DNA of 15,524 bases. It comes from an uncultured Bacteroidales bacterium. Lineage in GTDB: Bacteria; Bacteroidota; Bacteroidia; Bacteroidales; UBA932. Shown piece after piece: positions 1 to 6,708 of the stretch (within the stretch, counting starts at the first letter, position 1; each line of letters opens with the position of its first letter). The DNA is taken from the NCBI GenBank assembly GCA_934678915.1, contig CAKUSF010000045.1, positions 1 through 15,524 on the forward strand. The letters are read 5' to 3'. The notes beneath the pieces are model-generated. The model worked only from the letters and a program-made list of their open reading frames with translations, ran no database searches and was not told where the DNA came from. A program made the position numbers and the translations under genes.

Positions 1-90
1 GATTCCTATGATGAGAAGAAGAGCTATAAAGAAGGTCATTATGAACTTCTTTATGATGTACCAGTCTATCTTCTTCAATCCCACGTTCAT
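1..90 (-). CDS. LptF/LptG family permease, N-terminal fragment (runs off the window)
   Basis: Only the first 30 codons are present. They translate to MNVGLKKIDWYIIKKF followed by a hydrophobic run (FIMTFFIALLLIIGI) that would be the first membrane helix. An amphipathic start of the KIDWYIIKKF type before helix 1 is typical of Bacteroidota YjgP/YjgQ (LptF/LptG) proteins, the inner-membrane permease subunits that move lipopolysaccharide from the inner membrane to the Lpt bridge. The ATG is at 90-88, four bases after the tgt stop, so the gene is almost certainly co-transcribed with tgt; the same gene order is common in Bacteroidales. LptF and LptG cannot be told apart from 30 residues. Confidence 0.75.
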   Translation of the reverse strand, partial: MNVGLKKIDWYIIKKFIMTFFIALLLIIGI

Positions 91-94
91 ATTC

Positions 95-1240
95 TTAAAG
101 TCTTGAACTAATTTTCTTTACGGTCGTCTCTTTCCACGAAGCAAAATCCCCGGCTTCAATGTGCTCATGCGCGGCACGCACAAGATCGAGGTAAAAGGCA
201 AGGTTGTGCTCACTCGCAATCATCGCTGCAAACATCTCCTTCGCGATGAACAGATGGTGCAGGTAGGCTTTTGAATATGTCCGGTCAACAAAAGATGCCC
301 CTTGCGGATCGATAGGCGTGAAATCCTCAGCCCATTTGGAATTGCGCATATTCATGATTCCATCCCACGTAAAGAGCATTCCGTTGCGGCCATTGCGGGT
401 AGGCATCACGCAGTCGAACATATCCACTCCCCTTGCGATTCCCTCAAGGATGTTGGCTGGCGTACCGACTCCCATCAAGTACCTCGGTTTGTTTTCAGGA
501 AGAATCGGGCAGACAAGCTCAAGCATTTCGTACATCTTGTCTGTAGGCTCCCCTACTGCAAGCCCTCCGATTGCGAAACCTCCAACGGCAGGACTATCCC
601 CGACAAGACTAACCGCATGATCAACAGCCCTTTTGCGAAGTTCTGGATAGACACAGCCCTGAATTATCGGGAACATCACTTGATTGTACCCGTACAAAGG
701 TTCGGTCTCGCAAAAATGCTTGAAATAGCGTTCCAACCAACCCTGAGTCAGTTTCAGGGACTTTGCAGCATACCTCTCGTCAGCGTCTCCAGGGCAGCAC
801 TCATCGAGTGCCATCATGATGTCGGCACCGATAATTCTCTGGGTGTCCACATTATTCTCCGGAGTGAAAGTGTGCCTAGATCCGTCAATGTGAGATTGAA
901 AACGGCAGCCTTCTTCAGTGATCTTTCTGATTTTCGTCAACGAGAACACTTGAAAACCACCACTGTCAGTCAAGATTGGCCTGTCCCAATTCTCAAACTT
1001 GTGCAGTCCTCCCACTTTACGCAGGATGTCGAGTCCAGGACGAAGATAGAGATGATAGGTGTTGCCAAGAATAATCTCGGCCTTTATGTCATCCTTCAAA
1101 TCCTTGTGATAGACCCCTTTGACGGAGCCGACAGTTCCGACAGGCATGAATATCGGAGTCTTCACCTCTCCGTGATCGGTAGTGAAAACACCTGTTCTGG
1201 CATTGGATCCTGGGTCTTTAGCAATCGTCCTGAAGTCCAT
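95..1240 (-). CDS. tgt: tRNA-guanine transglycosylase (queuine/preQ1 tRNA-ribosyltransferase)
   Basis: The 381-residue product matches bacterial Tgt (usually 370-390) end to end. Tgt exchanges guanine-34 for preQ1 in GUN-anticodon tRNAs during queuosine synthesis in the cytoplasm. Visible motifs are TPIFMPVGT near the N terminus, ILTDSGGFQVFS with the substrate-binding Asp, GGLAVGEP, and VDMFDCVMPTRNGRNG with the nucleophilic Asp and the tRNA-contacting Arg/Asn loop. The usual zinc ligands of the CxCxxC segment are absent: the equivalent positions read Gly314, Ser316 and Asp319 in DPQGASFVD, while the final His in SEHNLAF is kept. The ATG at 1240 is supported by a TATCTTTG -7 box about 20 bp upstream. 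The next gene downstream, four bases away, is an LptF/G permease. Confidence 0.97.
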   Translation of the reverse strand: MDFRTIAKDPGSNARTGVFTTDHGEVKTPIFMPVGTVGSVKGVYHKDLKDDIKAEIILGNTYHLYLRPGLDILRKVGGLHKFENWDRPILTDSGGFQVFSLTKIRKITEEGCRFQSHIDGSRHTFTPENNVDTQRIIGADIMMALDECCPGDADERYAAKSLKLTQGWLERYFKHFCETEPLYGYNQVMFPIIQGCVYPELRKRAVDHAVSLVGDSPAVGGFAIGGLAVGEPTDKMYEMLELVCPILPENKPRYLMGVGTPANILEGIARGVDMFDCVMPTRNGRNGMLFTWDGIMNMRNSKWAEDFTPIDPQGASFVDRTYSKAYLHHLFIAKEMFAAMIASEHNLAFYLDLVRAAHEHIEAGDFASWKETTVKKISSRL

Positions 1241-1259
1241 CTTCGCTAAAATTAACCCT

Positions 1260-1267
1260 CAAAGATA
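1260..1267 (-). promoter_or_regulatory. Candidate -7 promoter box of tgt
   Basis: On the minus strand this reads TATCTTTG, a full match to the Bacteroidota -7 consensus TAnnTTTG. It lies 19 bp upstream of the tgt ATG, implying a leader of roughly 15 nt. No good TTTG -33 box is present at the expected spacing. It sits back to back with the box of the plus-strand permease gene. Confidence 0.5.
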
Positions 1268-1289
1268 GTGATTTTTAGCCGAAAACTCG

Positions 1290-1297
1290 TACATTTG
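1290..1297 (+). promoter_or_regulatory. Candidate -7 promoter box of the nucleoside permease gene
   Basis: TACATTTG matches TAnnTTTG and lies 44 bp upstream of the permease ATG. The position 19 bp further upstream reads AGTG instead of TTTG, so only the -7 half is supported. Confidence 0.4.
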
Positions 1298-1341
1298 TTT
1301 GTTTTGACCCAACGCATAATAACAAAAAACGCAATAACATT

Positions 1342-2658
1342 ATGAGTAACAAACACATCAGTCTCAGACTGATCATCATGAACTTTCTCCAGTACGCAAT
1401 CTGGGGAGCCTATTTGACATCAATGGGCAGCTTTCTGGGTAAGGCCGGTCTTGGCCCACAGATCTGGCTGTTCTTCGCAACTCAAGGTTTTGTCTCCATC
1501 TTTATGCCTGCACTAATCGGCATCGTGGCAGACAGATGGATTCCTGCCCAAAAGACATTGTCTCTTTGCCAACTGATAGCCGGTGTGGCCATGCTTGGTA
1601 CAGGAATGTATGCAATGGGCAACGTCAATCTGACGGAAGGAGCCTACGTTGTCAGTCCTGACTTCAACTTCAGCATGTTCTACATCCTTTACACAATCAG
1701 TGTAGCGTTCTACATGCCGACCATAGCCCTGACCAACTCCGTAGCCTACGCTGGACTTGAGGGAGCAGGGAAAGACACTGTCAAGGCATTTCCTCCGATC
1801 AGGGTGTTCGGAACAGTCGGATTCATCTGCACGATGCTCCTTGTGAACTTCATGAAAGATCCGTCCGGAATTCAGTACCAACATAGTTACTATCAATTCT
1901 TTACATCCGGTGCACTAAGTCTTGTTCTCGGAGTCTATGCCCTGAGCCTGCCTAACGTTCCTGTCAAGAAAGCCAGCGGAAGCAGTTTCATGGAAGCTAC
2001 CGGGCTTAAGGCCTTTTCCCTTTTCAAGGACAGCCAGATGGCCATATTCTTCATCTTCTCAATGCTGCTTGGGGCATCCCTTCAAATCACCAACGGCTAC
2101 GCCAACTCCTTCATCTCCTCCTTTGCAGGAAGTCCTGAATATGCTAACGCTTGGGGTGCGCGCAACGCCAACGCTCTGATTTCCCTGAGCCAAATGTCTG
2201 AGACCCTTTGCATCCTTCTCATCCCATTCTTCATGAAGAAGTTTGGAATAAAGAAAGTCATGCTGATTGCAATGTTCGCATGGGTGCTAAGATTCGGATT
2301 CTTCGGCATCGGTAATCCAGGATCTGGGGTCTGGCTCTTCATTCTCTCCTGCCTTGTCTATGGTGTTGCCTTCGATTTCTTCAACATCTCCGGTTCTCTC
2401 TATGTCAATCGTAAGACATCAAAAGACATCCGTTCAAGCGCTCAGGGCCTGTTCATGCTGATGACTAACGGTCTAGGAGCCTCAATCGGAACATGGGCCG
2501 CTGGCAAGGTCGTGAACCATTTTGTCTATAACGCGGCACAACCGGACTGGGCAACAGCCTGGTACATCTTCGCAGGCTATGCCCTGATTGTAGGAATACT
2601 GTTCGTGTTCCTTTTCAAGGATCCGGGCAAAGACGAAGATTGCGGAGCGGAAGCCTAA
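1342..2658 (+). CDS. Nucleoside:H+ symporter, NupG/XapB-type major facilitator
   Basis: The 438-residue protein is hydrophobic throughout, with about 12 predicted membrane helices and no signal peptide. It resembles E. coli NupG strongly in several stretches: MNFLQYAIWGAYLTSMG (helix 1), FMPALIGIVADRW (the loop after helix 2), FPPIRVFGTVGFI mid-protein, MAIFFIFSMLLGASLQITN at the start of the second half, and FDFFNISGSLYV near helix 10. NupG imports purine and pyrimidine nucleosides with protons across the inner membrane, so nucleoside uptake is the likely role; exact substrates cannot be read from sequence. It starts at ATG 1342 and is transcribed divergently from tgt. Its stop codon overlaps the stop of the convergent downstream gene by four bases. 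No nucleoside-salvage enzyme gene is adjacent. Confidence 0.92.
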   Translation: MSNKHISLRLIIMNFLQYAIWGAYLTSMGSFLGKAGLGPQIWLFFATQGFVSIFMPALIGIVADRWIPAQKTLSLCQLIAGVAMLGTGMYAMGNVNLTEGAYVVSPDFNFSMFYILYTISVAFYMPTIALTNSVAYAGLEGAGKDTVKAFPPIRVFGTVGFICTMLLVNFMKDPSGIQYQHSYYQFFTSGALSLVLGVYALSLPNVPVKKASGSSFMEATGLKAFSLFKDSQMAIFFIFSMLLGASLQITNGYANSFISSFAGSPEYANAWGARNANALISLSQMSETLCILLIPFFMKKFGIKKVMLIAMFAWVLRFGFFGIGNPGSGVWLFILSCLVYGVAFDFFNISGSLYVNRKTSKDIRSSAQGLFMLMTNGLGASIGTWAAGKVVNHFVYNAAQPDWATAWYIFAGYALIVGILFVFLFKDPGKDEDCGAEA

Positions 2659-3050
2659 CCTTTTTTAACAGGAGACTTCATTGCCGCCACTCTTGAAAGC
2701 CCGAAAATCCGGCTTTCCGACATGTAATATTTGAGATCAAAACAACGATACTCACTATGATTCCTGACCTTATGGTAGGATGTGATGCAGTCAAATCTGT
2801 AGCCCATCTGAGCAAGGTCAGGAATATTCATTGATGAGACACCCTTTTTCAGCAAGGACTCCAGAATCTCGTGATTACGGTCCAATGCCCCGATCGTTTT
2901 CAAACGGAGGCCCTTTAAATATCCTCCATTGACATAGTGATACCTGCTTTTACAGCTAACGCAGCAGAACTTCATGTCGCTCCGTCCATAAGGAAGAACA
3001 TCACCACACTCCAGACATCTTCCCCTCGATTCTTCTTCCAAATTCTTCAT
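2655..3050 (-). CDS. Hypothetical protein with an N-terminal CxxC...CxxC zinc-ribbon motif
   Basis: From the ATG at 3050 the product is 131 residues. The N-terminal third has a four-cysteine knuckle (CLECG, then about 15 residues, then CCVSCKSRYH), preceded by an acidic stretch. This resembles small Bacteroidota proteins with a C-x-x-C-G/RxDxKFC-x-x-C zinc ribbon. The rest (LESLLKKGVSSMNIPDLAQMGYRFD, split here only for description, then a Tyr/Arg-rich end) looks like a compact alpha/beta fold often following such ribbons. A longer reading frame begins with TTG at 3074, but the ATG at 3050 lies just before the conserved cysteines and is preferred. The stop overlaps the convergent permease gene by four bases. 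DNA- or RNA-binding is a guess from the zinc ribbon; I do not know the function. Confidence 0.7.
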   Translation of the reverse strand: MKNLEEESRGRCLECGDVLPYGRSDMKFCCVSCKSRYHYVNGGYLKGLRLKTIGALDRNHEILESLLKKGVSSMNIPDLAQMGYRFDCITSYHKVRNHSEYRCFDLKYYMSESRIFGLSRVAAMKSPVKKG

Positions 3051-3420
3051 AGTCCAACTTTCGCAAGTAGGCAATTGCTTGCTGTATATAACATTATCTC
3101 ACGTTTGAGGGTGATTGCCCACCCACATCAATTTGAGGATTATTCACAGCCTCACATGGCAAATATGCCTAACAGAAACGAAATTTAAAAGAGGGGCTGC
3201 AATCTTTCATGAATATTTTTCTGTTTCTTATCGTTCAAAAGCCACAAAATTTTTTGTTTGTGCATAAAAAATAATTCTTTCATGGGCACAAAAAAAATTT
3301 TGCACTTAAATAATCCAATTATTTAGAAAGAAAAACCGCTCTAAACTGCAATGAATTATATTCTAAAGCAACTTATTCGATAACAATCAAAAAAATAATA
3401 ATCCTATTTATCTAAGAGCA
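3051..3420. other. AT-rich intergenic stretch, no gene seen
   Basis: This gap separates the divergent zinc-ribbon and ssb genes. It is AT-rich, with many A and T runs around 3230-3420. Frames that cross it show no recognisable protein. No strong hairpin or clear TAnnTTTG box for the minus-strand gene was found. The ssb promoter lies at its right edge. Confidence 0.5.
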
Positions 3421-3452
3421 TCTGTTCCCTACTTACTAGAGATGTAACTTTG
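3421..3452 (+). promoter_or_regulatory. Promoter of the ssb gene
   Basis: TAACTTTG at 3445-3452 fits the Bacteroidota -7 consensus. TCTG at 3421-3424, 20 bp upstream, is a three-of-four match to the TTTG -33 box. A transcript would begin near 3458 and give a leader of about 26 nt before the ssb ATG at 3484. Confidence 0.65.
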
Positions 3453-3483
3453 CACCAGACAAAACTTCAAAACAACTTGAATT

Positions 3484-3828
3484 ATGGAACAGTTGAACAG
3501 AATTGAAATCAGGGGGAATGTCGGCAATGTCAACATCCTCAAAGTAGGAGAAACGCGAGTAGCGCATTTCTCTGTGGCCACAAACTTTGCCTACAAAGGC
3601 AGAAATGGAGAACCAGTAATGGAAACGACATGGCACAATGTCACCGCATGGGAGGGCAACAAAGGTGTACCTTCACTTGACATTATCGCCAAAGGCTTCC
3701 CCATCTATGTAGTAGGAAGGCTGAGATCACAAAAGTACACCGCAAATGACGGAACTGAAAAAACGAGCATGGAAGTGATCGCCAGCACCGTCGATCCGGT
3801 CGATGAAACGGTCAACACTCAGTGCTGA
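3484..3828 (+). CDS. ssb: Single-stranded DNA-binding protein, short form
   Basis: The 114-residue product is a single OB fold of the bacterial SSB family: NRIEIRGNVGNV at the start of strand 1, RVAHFSVATNFAY (compare FSVATN in other SSBs), ETTWHNVTAWEGNKG, then IYVVGRLRSQKYTANDGTEKTSMEVIAS. Such proteins coat single-stranded DNA in replication and repair. Canonical SSBs are about 150-180 residues and end in an acidic tail finishing with a PF dipeptide that recruits partner proteins. Here the protein stops right after the OB fold with DETVNTQC, so the tail is missing. It may be a second, specialised SSB rather than the main replicative one. It is a single-gene transcription unit, with its own promoter and a terminator hairpin starting about 20 bp after the stop. 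Confidence 0.93.
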   Translation: MEQLNRIEIRGNVGNVNILKVGETRVAHFSVATNFAYKGRNGEPVMETTWHNVTAWEGNKGVPSLDIIAKGFPIYVVGRLRSQKYTANDGTEKTSMEVIASTVDPVDETVNTQC

Positions 3829-3850
3829 TCCACCTTTTTAACTTGAACAG

Positions 3851-3905
3851 TCCCGATGACATGGGGATGGAATGAGGTGAGAGACGTCATCGGGATTTTG
3901 TGTTT
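3851..3905 (+). terminator. Intrinsic terminator of ssb
   Basis: A 10-bp perfect stem pairs 3851-3860 (TCCCGATGAC) with 3886-3895 (GTCATCGGGA) across a 25-nt loop and is followed by TTTTGTGTTT. Position just after the ssb stop supports a terminator role. Confidence 0.75.
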
Positions 3906-4011
3906 ACTTGAAATATTACTTTAAGTAGACGTTTAGGATGCGATTTTATTATACTATAAACACTTATTACGCGTCAAATAAATTAATTTTTCAAGAAATT
4001 ACAGAAAAATA

Positions 4012-4042
4012 TTTGGAGATAACAAAATAATGATTACCTTTG
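4012..4042 (+). promoter_or_regulatory. Strong Bacteroidota promoter driving the small RNA
   Basis: TTTG at 4012-4015 and TACCTTTG at 4035-4042 are separated by exactly 19 bp, a full match to the TTTG-N19-TAnnTTTG pattern. Initiation is expected near 4048. No coding gene follows on this strand before the palindrome at 4235 and the opposing rfbB gene, so the promoter appears to serve a non-coding RNA. Confidence 0.8.
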
Positions 4043-4047
4043 CATAC

Positions 4048-4186
4048 ACTTTCTGTCTAGCAGGCAAAGGCTGATGGACGCCAAAGCGGAATTCCTTGGG
4101 ACAAGGCCGCGAGGCAGCAGAAATGCCAGATGTATGACCACATCTCCATCAGAAAACCTTACCGCAAGCGGAAAGTTTATTTTTTT
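4048..4186 (+). ncRNA. Structured stand-alone small RNA, about 140 nt, family not recognised
   Basis: The segment has a full promoter at its 5' end and an intrinsic terminator at its 3' end, and no open reading frame of note. Its core folds compactly. A closing stem CTGATGG 4071-4077 pairs with CCATCAG 4146-4152. It encloses three hairpins: GCGG(AATT)CCTT with AAGGCCGC (4086-4110, loop GGGAC), GGCA with TGCC (4113-4127), and AGATGT with ACATCT (4128-4145, loop ATGACC). The last two hairpins and the 3' strand of the closing stem abut with no unpaired bases, which suggests coaxial stacking. It stands alone between ssb and the convergent rfbB gene, so a cis riboswitch is unlikely. It does not fit what I know of SRP RNA, tmRNA, RNase P or a 6S-like rod. 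Trans-acting regulation is an inference. Confidence 0.75.
4158..4186 (+). terminator. Intrinsic terminator of the small RNA
   Basis: CTT-A-CCG pairs with CGG-A-AAG around a CAAG tetraloop (4158-4175) and is followed by TTTATTTTTTT (4176-4186). Confidence 0.8.
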
Positions 4187-4234
4187 GTCTGCGAACTTCT
4201 GTGATGTACCAGAAAAACATTAAGAACACACAAC

Positions 4235-4300
4235 GTCAGACAAAAAAGGAAGTGGAATTTTGGTCTACCGTGCAAAATTCCACTTCCTTTTTTGTCTGAC
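4235..4300. terminator. 27-bp perfect inverted repeat, bidirectional terminator
   Basis: Arms 4235-4261 and 4274-4300 are perfectly complementary over 27 bp with a 12-nt loop. The inner part is GGAAGTGGAATTTT and its complement, bordered by six A on one side and six T on the other, so both strands read as stem plus U-tract. The minus strand would terminate rfbB, whose stop is 14 bp away. The plus strand would catch read-through from the small RNA. Its outer arm CAGACAAAAAA could also pair with TTTTTTGTCTG just after the small RNA terminator (4181-4191). Confidence 0.85.
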
Positions 4301-4313
4301 ATCCCAATGAACG

Positions 4314-5438
4314 CTACCTGCCCTTGTACATGTCCTCATAGTAACGGAGGTACTCCCCACTAGTCACATTGTCCAGCCAGTCCCCGTTCTCAAGATACCA
4401 ACGGACTGTCTTCTCAATCCCCTCAGCGAACTGAAGGCTTGGCTCCCAACCCAATTCATTCTTTAACTTGGATGAATCAATCGCATAGCGCATGTCATGC
4501 CCCTTGCGATCGGTAACGAATGTAATCAACCCATCATCAGCCCCTTCTGGACGGCCAAGCAGGCGATCAACGGTCTTGATGAGGACTTTGATCAGGTCAA
4601 TGTTCTTCCACTCATTAAAGCCACCGATGTTGTATGTTTCCGCAATCCTTCCTTTATGGAAAATCAAATCAATCGCCCTGGCATGGTCCTCAACGTAGAG
4701 CCAGTCACGCACATTCTCCCCTTTTCCATAGACAGGAAGAGGACGATGCTGGCGGATGTTGTTGATAAACAAAGGTATCAACTTTTCTGGAAATTGATAC
4801 GGGCCATAGTTGTTCGAGCAATTTGTCACAATTGTCGGCATCCCATAAGTGTCGTGGTAAGCACGAACAAAATGATCACTGGAAGCCTTGGCTGCTGAAT
4901 ATGGACTATGCGGCTGGTACTTACTCTCCTCGGTGAAGAACGTGTCACCGAAAGGGCCTCCACCACATTCATTGCCGGCAGGATCGCCCTCAGGCCTTGT
5001 CAATTCCAAGGCACCATAGACCTCGTCAGTGGAAATATGATAGAACCTTTTCCCTTCCCAACCTTTCGGCTCCCAAAACTCACGGGCCGCCTGAAGAAGA
5101 GTCAAAGTGCCAAGGACATTCGTTTTCGCGAATATGAACGGATCTTTAATCGAGCGGTCAACATGGCTCTCAGCCGCAAGATGAATTATCCCGTCAACGG
5201 AATATTCACGGATCACCTTACGGACGGCATCAAGGTCACAAATGTCCGCCTTGACAAAGACATAGTTCGGTCGATTCTCTATGTCTTTGAGATTTGCGAG
5301 GTTGCCAGCGTAAGTAAGATTGTCGAGATTGACAATCTGGTACTCAGGGTACTTGTTGACGAACAGTCTCACCACGTGGCTACCGATGAAGCCAGCGCCA
5401 CCGGTAATCAGGATCGATCGCTTATAGTTCATATTCAT
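4314..5438 (-). CDS. rfbB: dTDP-glucose 4,6-dehydratase
   Basis: The 374-residue protein is a short-chain dehydrogenase/reductase of the RmlB type. It converts dTDP-glucose to dTDP-4-keto-6-deoxyglucose, an early step toward dTDP-rhamnose and other deoxysugars of surface glycans. The N terminus has the NAD-binding glycine motif TGGAGFIGSHVVR and the family-typical NLDNLTYAGNL. HLAAESHVDRSI follows, then STDEVYG with the catalytic Asp-Glu pair, YSAAKASSDHFVRAYHDTYG with the Tyr-x3-Lys catalytic motif, and RDWLYVEDHARA. Length is slightly above the usual 340-360. The ATG at 5438 and an in-frame ATG at 5432 (MNMNYK) are both possible. The neighbouring rml genes (rfbA, C, D) are not in the window. 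A palindromic repeat separates it from pdxA upstream, and the 4235-4300 terminator ends it. Confidence 0.96.
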   Translation of the reverse strand: MNMNYKRSILITGGAGFIGSHVVRLFVNKYPEYQIVNLDNLTYAGNLANLKDIENRPNYVFVKADICDLDAVRKVIREYSVDGIIHLAAESHVDRSIKDPFIFAKTNVLGTLTLLQAAREFWEPKGWEGKRFYHISTDEVYGALELTRPEGDPAGNECGGGPFGDTFFTEESKYQPHSPYSAAKASSDHFVRAYHDTYGMPTIVTNCSNNYGPYQFPEKLIPLFINNIRQHRPLPVYGKGENVRDWLYVEDHARAIDLIFHKGRIAETYNIGGFNEWKNIDLIKVLIKTVDRLLGRPEGADDGLITFVTDRKGHDMRYAIDSSKLKNELGWEPSLQFAEGIEKTVRWYLENGDWLDNVTSGEYLRYYEDMYKGR

Positions 5439-5450
5439 AAGTTTATATTT

Positions 5451-5546
5451 TGACAGATAAGGCCGCTTCTACAGTTTCGGCCACTTCGGCAGGCTCAGTG
5501 ACCGAATGATTGGTCACTGAGCCTGTCGAAGTGACCTTATCTGTCA
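5451..5546. repeat. Nested palindrome built on a REP-like repeat (core CTGAGCCTGTCGAAG)
   Basis: An inner inverted repeat pairs 5482-5503 with 5512-5533 (22 bp, one mismatch that is G-U in RNA) around an 8-nt loop. Each arm carries the core CTGAGCCTGTCGAAG (5517-5531; reverse complement with one change at 5484-5498). An outer 12-bp perfect inverted repeat, TGACAGATAAGG at 5451-5462 and CCTTATCTGTCA at 5535-5546, encloses it. The 5' side holds an extra partial copy, CTTCTACAG at 5467-5475, inside a GGCCG/CGGCC hairpin. It follows the pdxA stop by 14 bp on the minus strand and has no T-tract, so it is more likely an RNA-stabilising or mobile REP unit than an intrinsic terminator. The same core occurs inside two genes further right. 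Confidence 0.85.
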
Positions 5547-5560
5547 TTGTCTTTCATTTG

Positions 5561-6613
5561 TTATTTATGCATTTTACCCTCATGAAGCTCATCATACGCT
5601 GCCCTCTTGCGGAAGATGTCAATCGCTGTGTAGATGGACGACATCATCGACTGAGGGTCAGCCTCGTCACGACCTGCCATCTCATAGGCTGTTCCATGAT
5701 CAGGTGACGTCCTCACAATAGGAAGTCCGGCAGTGAAATTAACTCCATCCTCAAAGGCAAGAGCCTTGAAAGGAGCCAAGCCTTGATCGTGGTACATCGC
5801 CAGAGTCGCATCGAACTTTGCATAGTGGCCAAGGCCGAAGAATCCGTCCGGGGAATATGGGCCGAAAGCCAAAAGTCCCTCATCATTAGCTGCTTTCACG
5901 GCAGGCAGAATAATTCTCTCTTCCTCGTCTCCAAGCAGACCTCCATCTCCGCAATGAGGATTCAAGCCCAGAACAGCAATCTTAGGCTCAACGATTCCAA
6001 AATCTCTCTTCAGAGAAGCCGTCATAAGCCTCAACTTGTTCACAATCTTCTCCTGAGTGATTGAAGACGGCACCTCCTTTAAAGGAATATGTCCGGTCAC
6101 GACACTGATCCTAAGCTGGTCAGAAACCATGAACATCAGCACATCATCTACACCAAATTCCTTTTGGAGATATTCAGTGTGGCCAGTGTTGCCGAAGCCC
6201 TCGGCCACCATTGCCTTTTTGTTAATCGGAGCAGTGACAAGCACATCTATGTCACCGTTTTTGATGTCTTCAACCGCACATTCCAAAGCCTTGATTGCGG
6301 ACTTCGCTGACTCTGGTGTGGATTGCCCCGGTTCTACGAACACATTGTCCGGAAGGCAATTGACAATATTGATTTTCTTAGGCTTAGCATCTTGAGCACT
6401 CTGGATCACGTAAGTGTCCATCGGATCCAGATTGTGGATTAGCTTGCGGTAAAATCCAAAAATCTTGGACGATCCATAGATCACTGGAGTGAACGAATCA
6501 AGAATCCTTGCATCAGCCAACGACTTGATGATCACCTCGTAACCAATTCCATTACCGTCTCCTTGAGTTATTCCAACGATCGGCTTTCTGTTATTTCTTT
6601 CCATATTATTCAT
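5561..6613 (-). CDS. pdxA: 4-hydroxythreonine-4-phosphate dehydrogenase
   Basis: The 350-residue protein matches PdxA, which oxidises 4-phosphohydroxy-L-threonine with NAD in the deoxyxylulose-5-phosphate-dependent pathway to pyridoxal phosphate. Visible motifs are VGITQGDGNGIGYE at the N terminus (family GDPxGIGPE), VTAPINKKA, GHTEYL, and three histidines expected to hold the divalent metal: TGHIPL, GLNPHCGDGG and MYHDQGL. RTSPDHGTAYEMAG lies near the C terminus. A second ATG nine bases in (6604) would give MERNNRKP and may be the true start. The gene lies between rnhA and rfbB on the same strand, with a separate candidate promoter upstream. Its stop is 14 bp from the nested palindrome. Confidence 0.96.
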   Translation of the reverse strand: MNNMERNNRKPIVGITQGDGNGIGYEVIIKSLADARILDSFTPVIYGSSKIFGFYRKLIHNLDPMDTYVIQSAQDAKPKKINIVNCLPDNVFVEPGQSTPESAKSAIKALECAVEDIKNGDIDVLVTAPINKKAMVAEGFGNTGHTEYLQKEFGVDDVLMFMVSDQLRISVVTGHIPLKEVPSSITQEKIVNKLRLMTASLKRDFGIVEPKIAVLGLNPHCGDGGLLGDEEERIILPAVKAANDEGLLAFGPYSPDGFFGLGHYAKFDATLAMYHDQGLAPFKALAFEDGVNFTAGLPIVRTSPDHGTAYEMAGRDEADPQSMMSSIYTAIDIFRKRAAYDELHEGKMHK

Positions 6614-6666
6614 TAGTTAGCACCCGCGACTGCCTTAATCTGGACAGACGTGAGCATATTCATTTA

Positions 6667-6674
6667 CAAATTTA
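6667..6674 (-). promoter_or_regulatory. Candidate -7 box of pdxA
   Basis: On the minus strand this reads TAAATTTG, matching TAnnTTTG, 53 bp upstream of the pdxA ATG. No TTTG box is seen 19 bp upstream of it, so support is only partial. Confidence 0.4.
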
Positions 6675-6708
6675 GGAAAATGAAAGGAATATGTTGCCTT
6701 TGGTGGAA

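Noticed and set aside
302..1249. 315-codon plus-strand frame opposite tgt
   Set aside because: It mirrors the tgt gene, has no family resemblance and no promoter; tgt is intact on the other strand.
4061..4110. Cyclic-di-GMP (GEMM) riboswitch or hammerhead ribozyme
   Set aside because: The GACGCCAAAGC and CTGATGG strings only superficially resemble the core motifs; the remaining conserved bases are missing and no gene follows on that strand.
4908..5453. 181-codon plus-strand frame opposite rfbB
   Set aside because: It lies wholly antisense to a well-conserved rfbB and its translation resembles nothing known.
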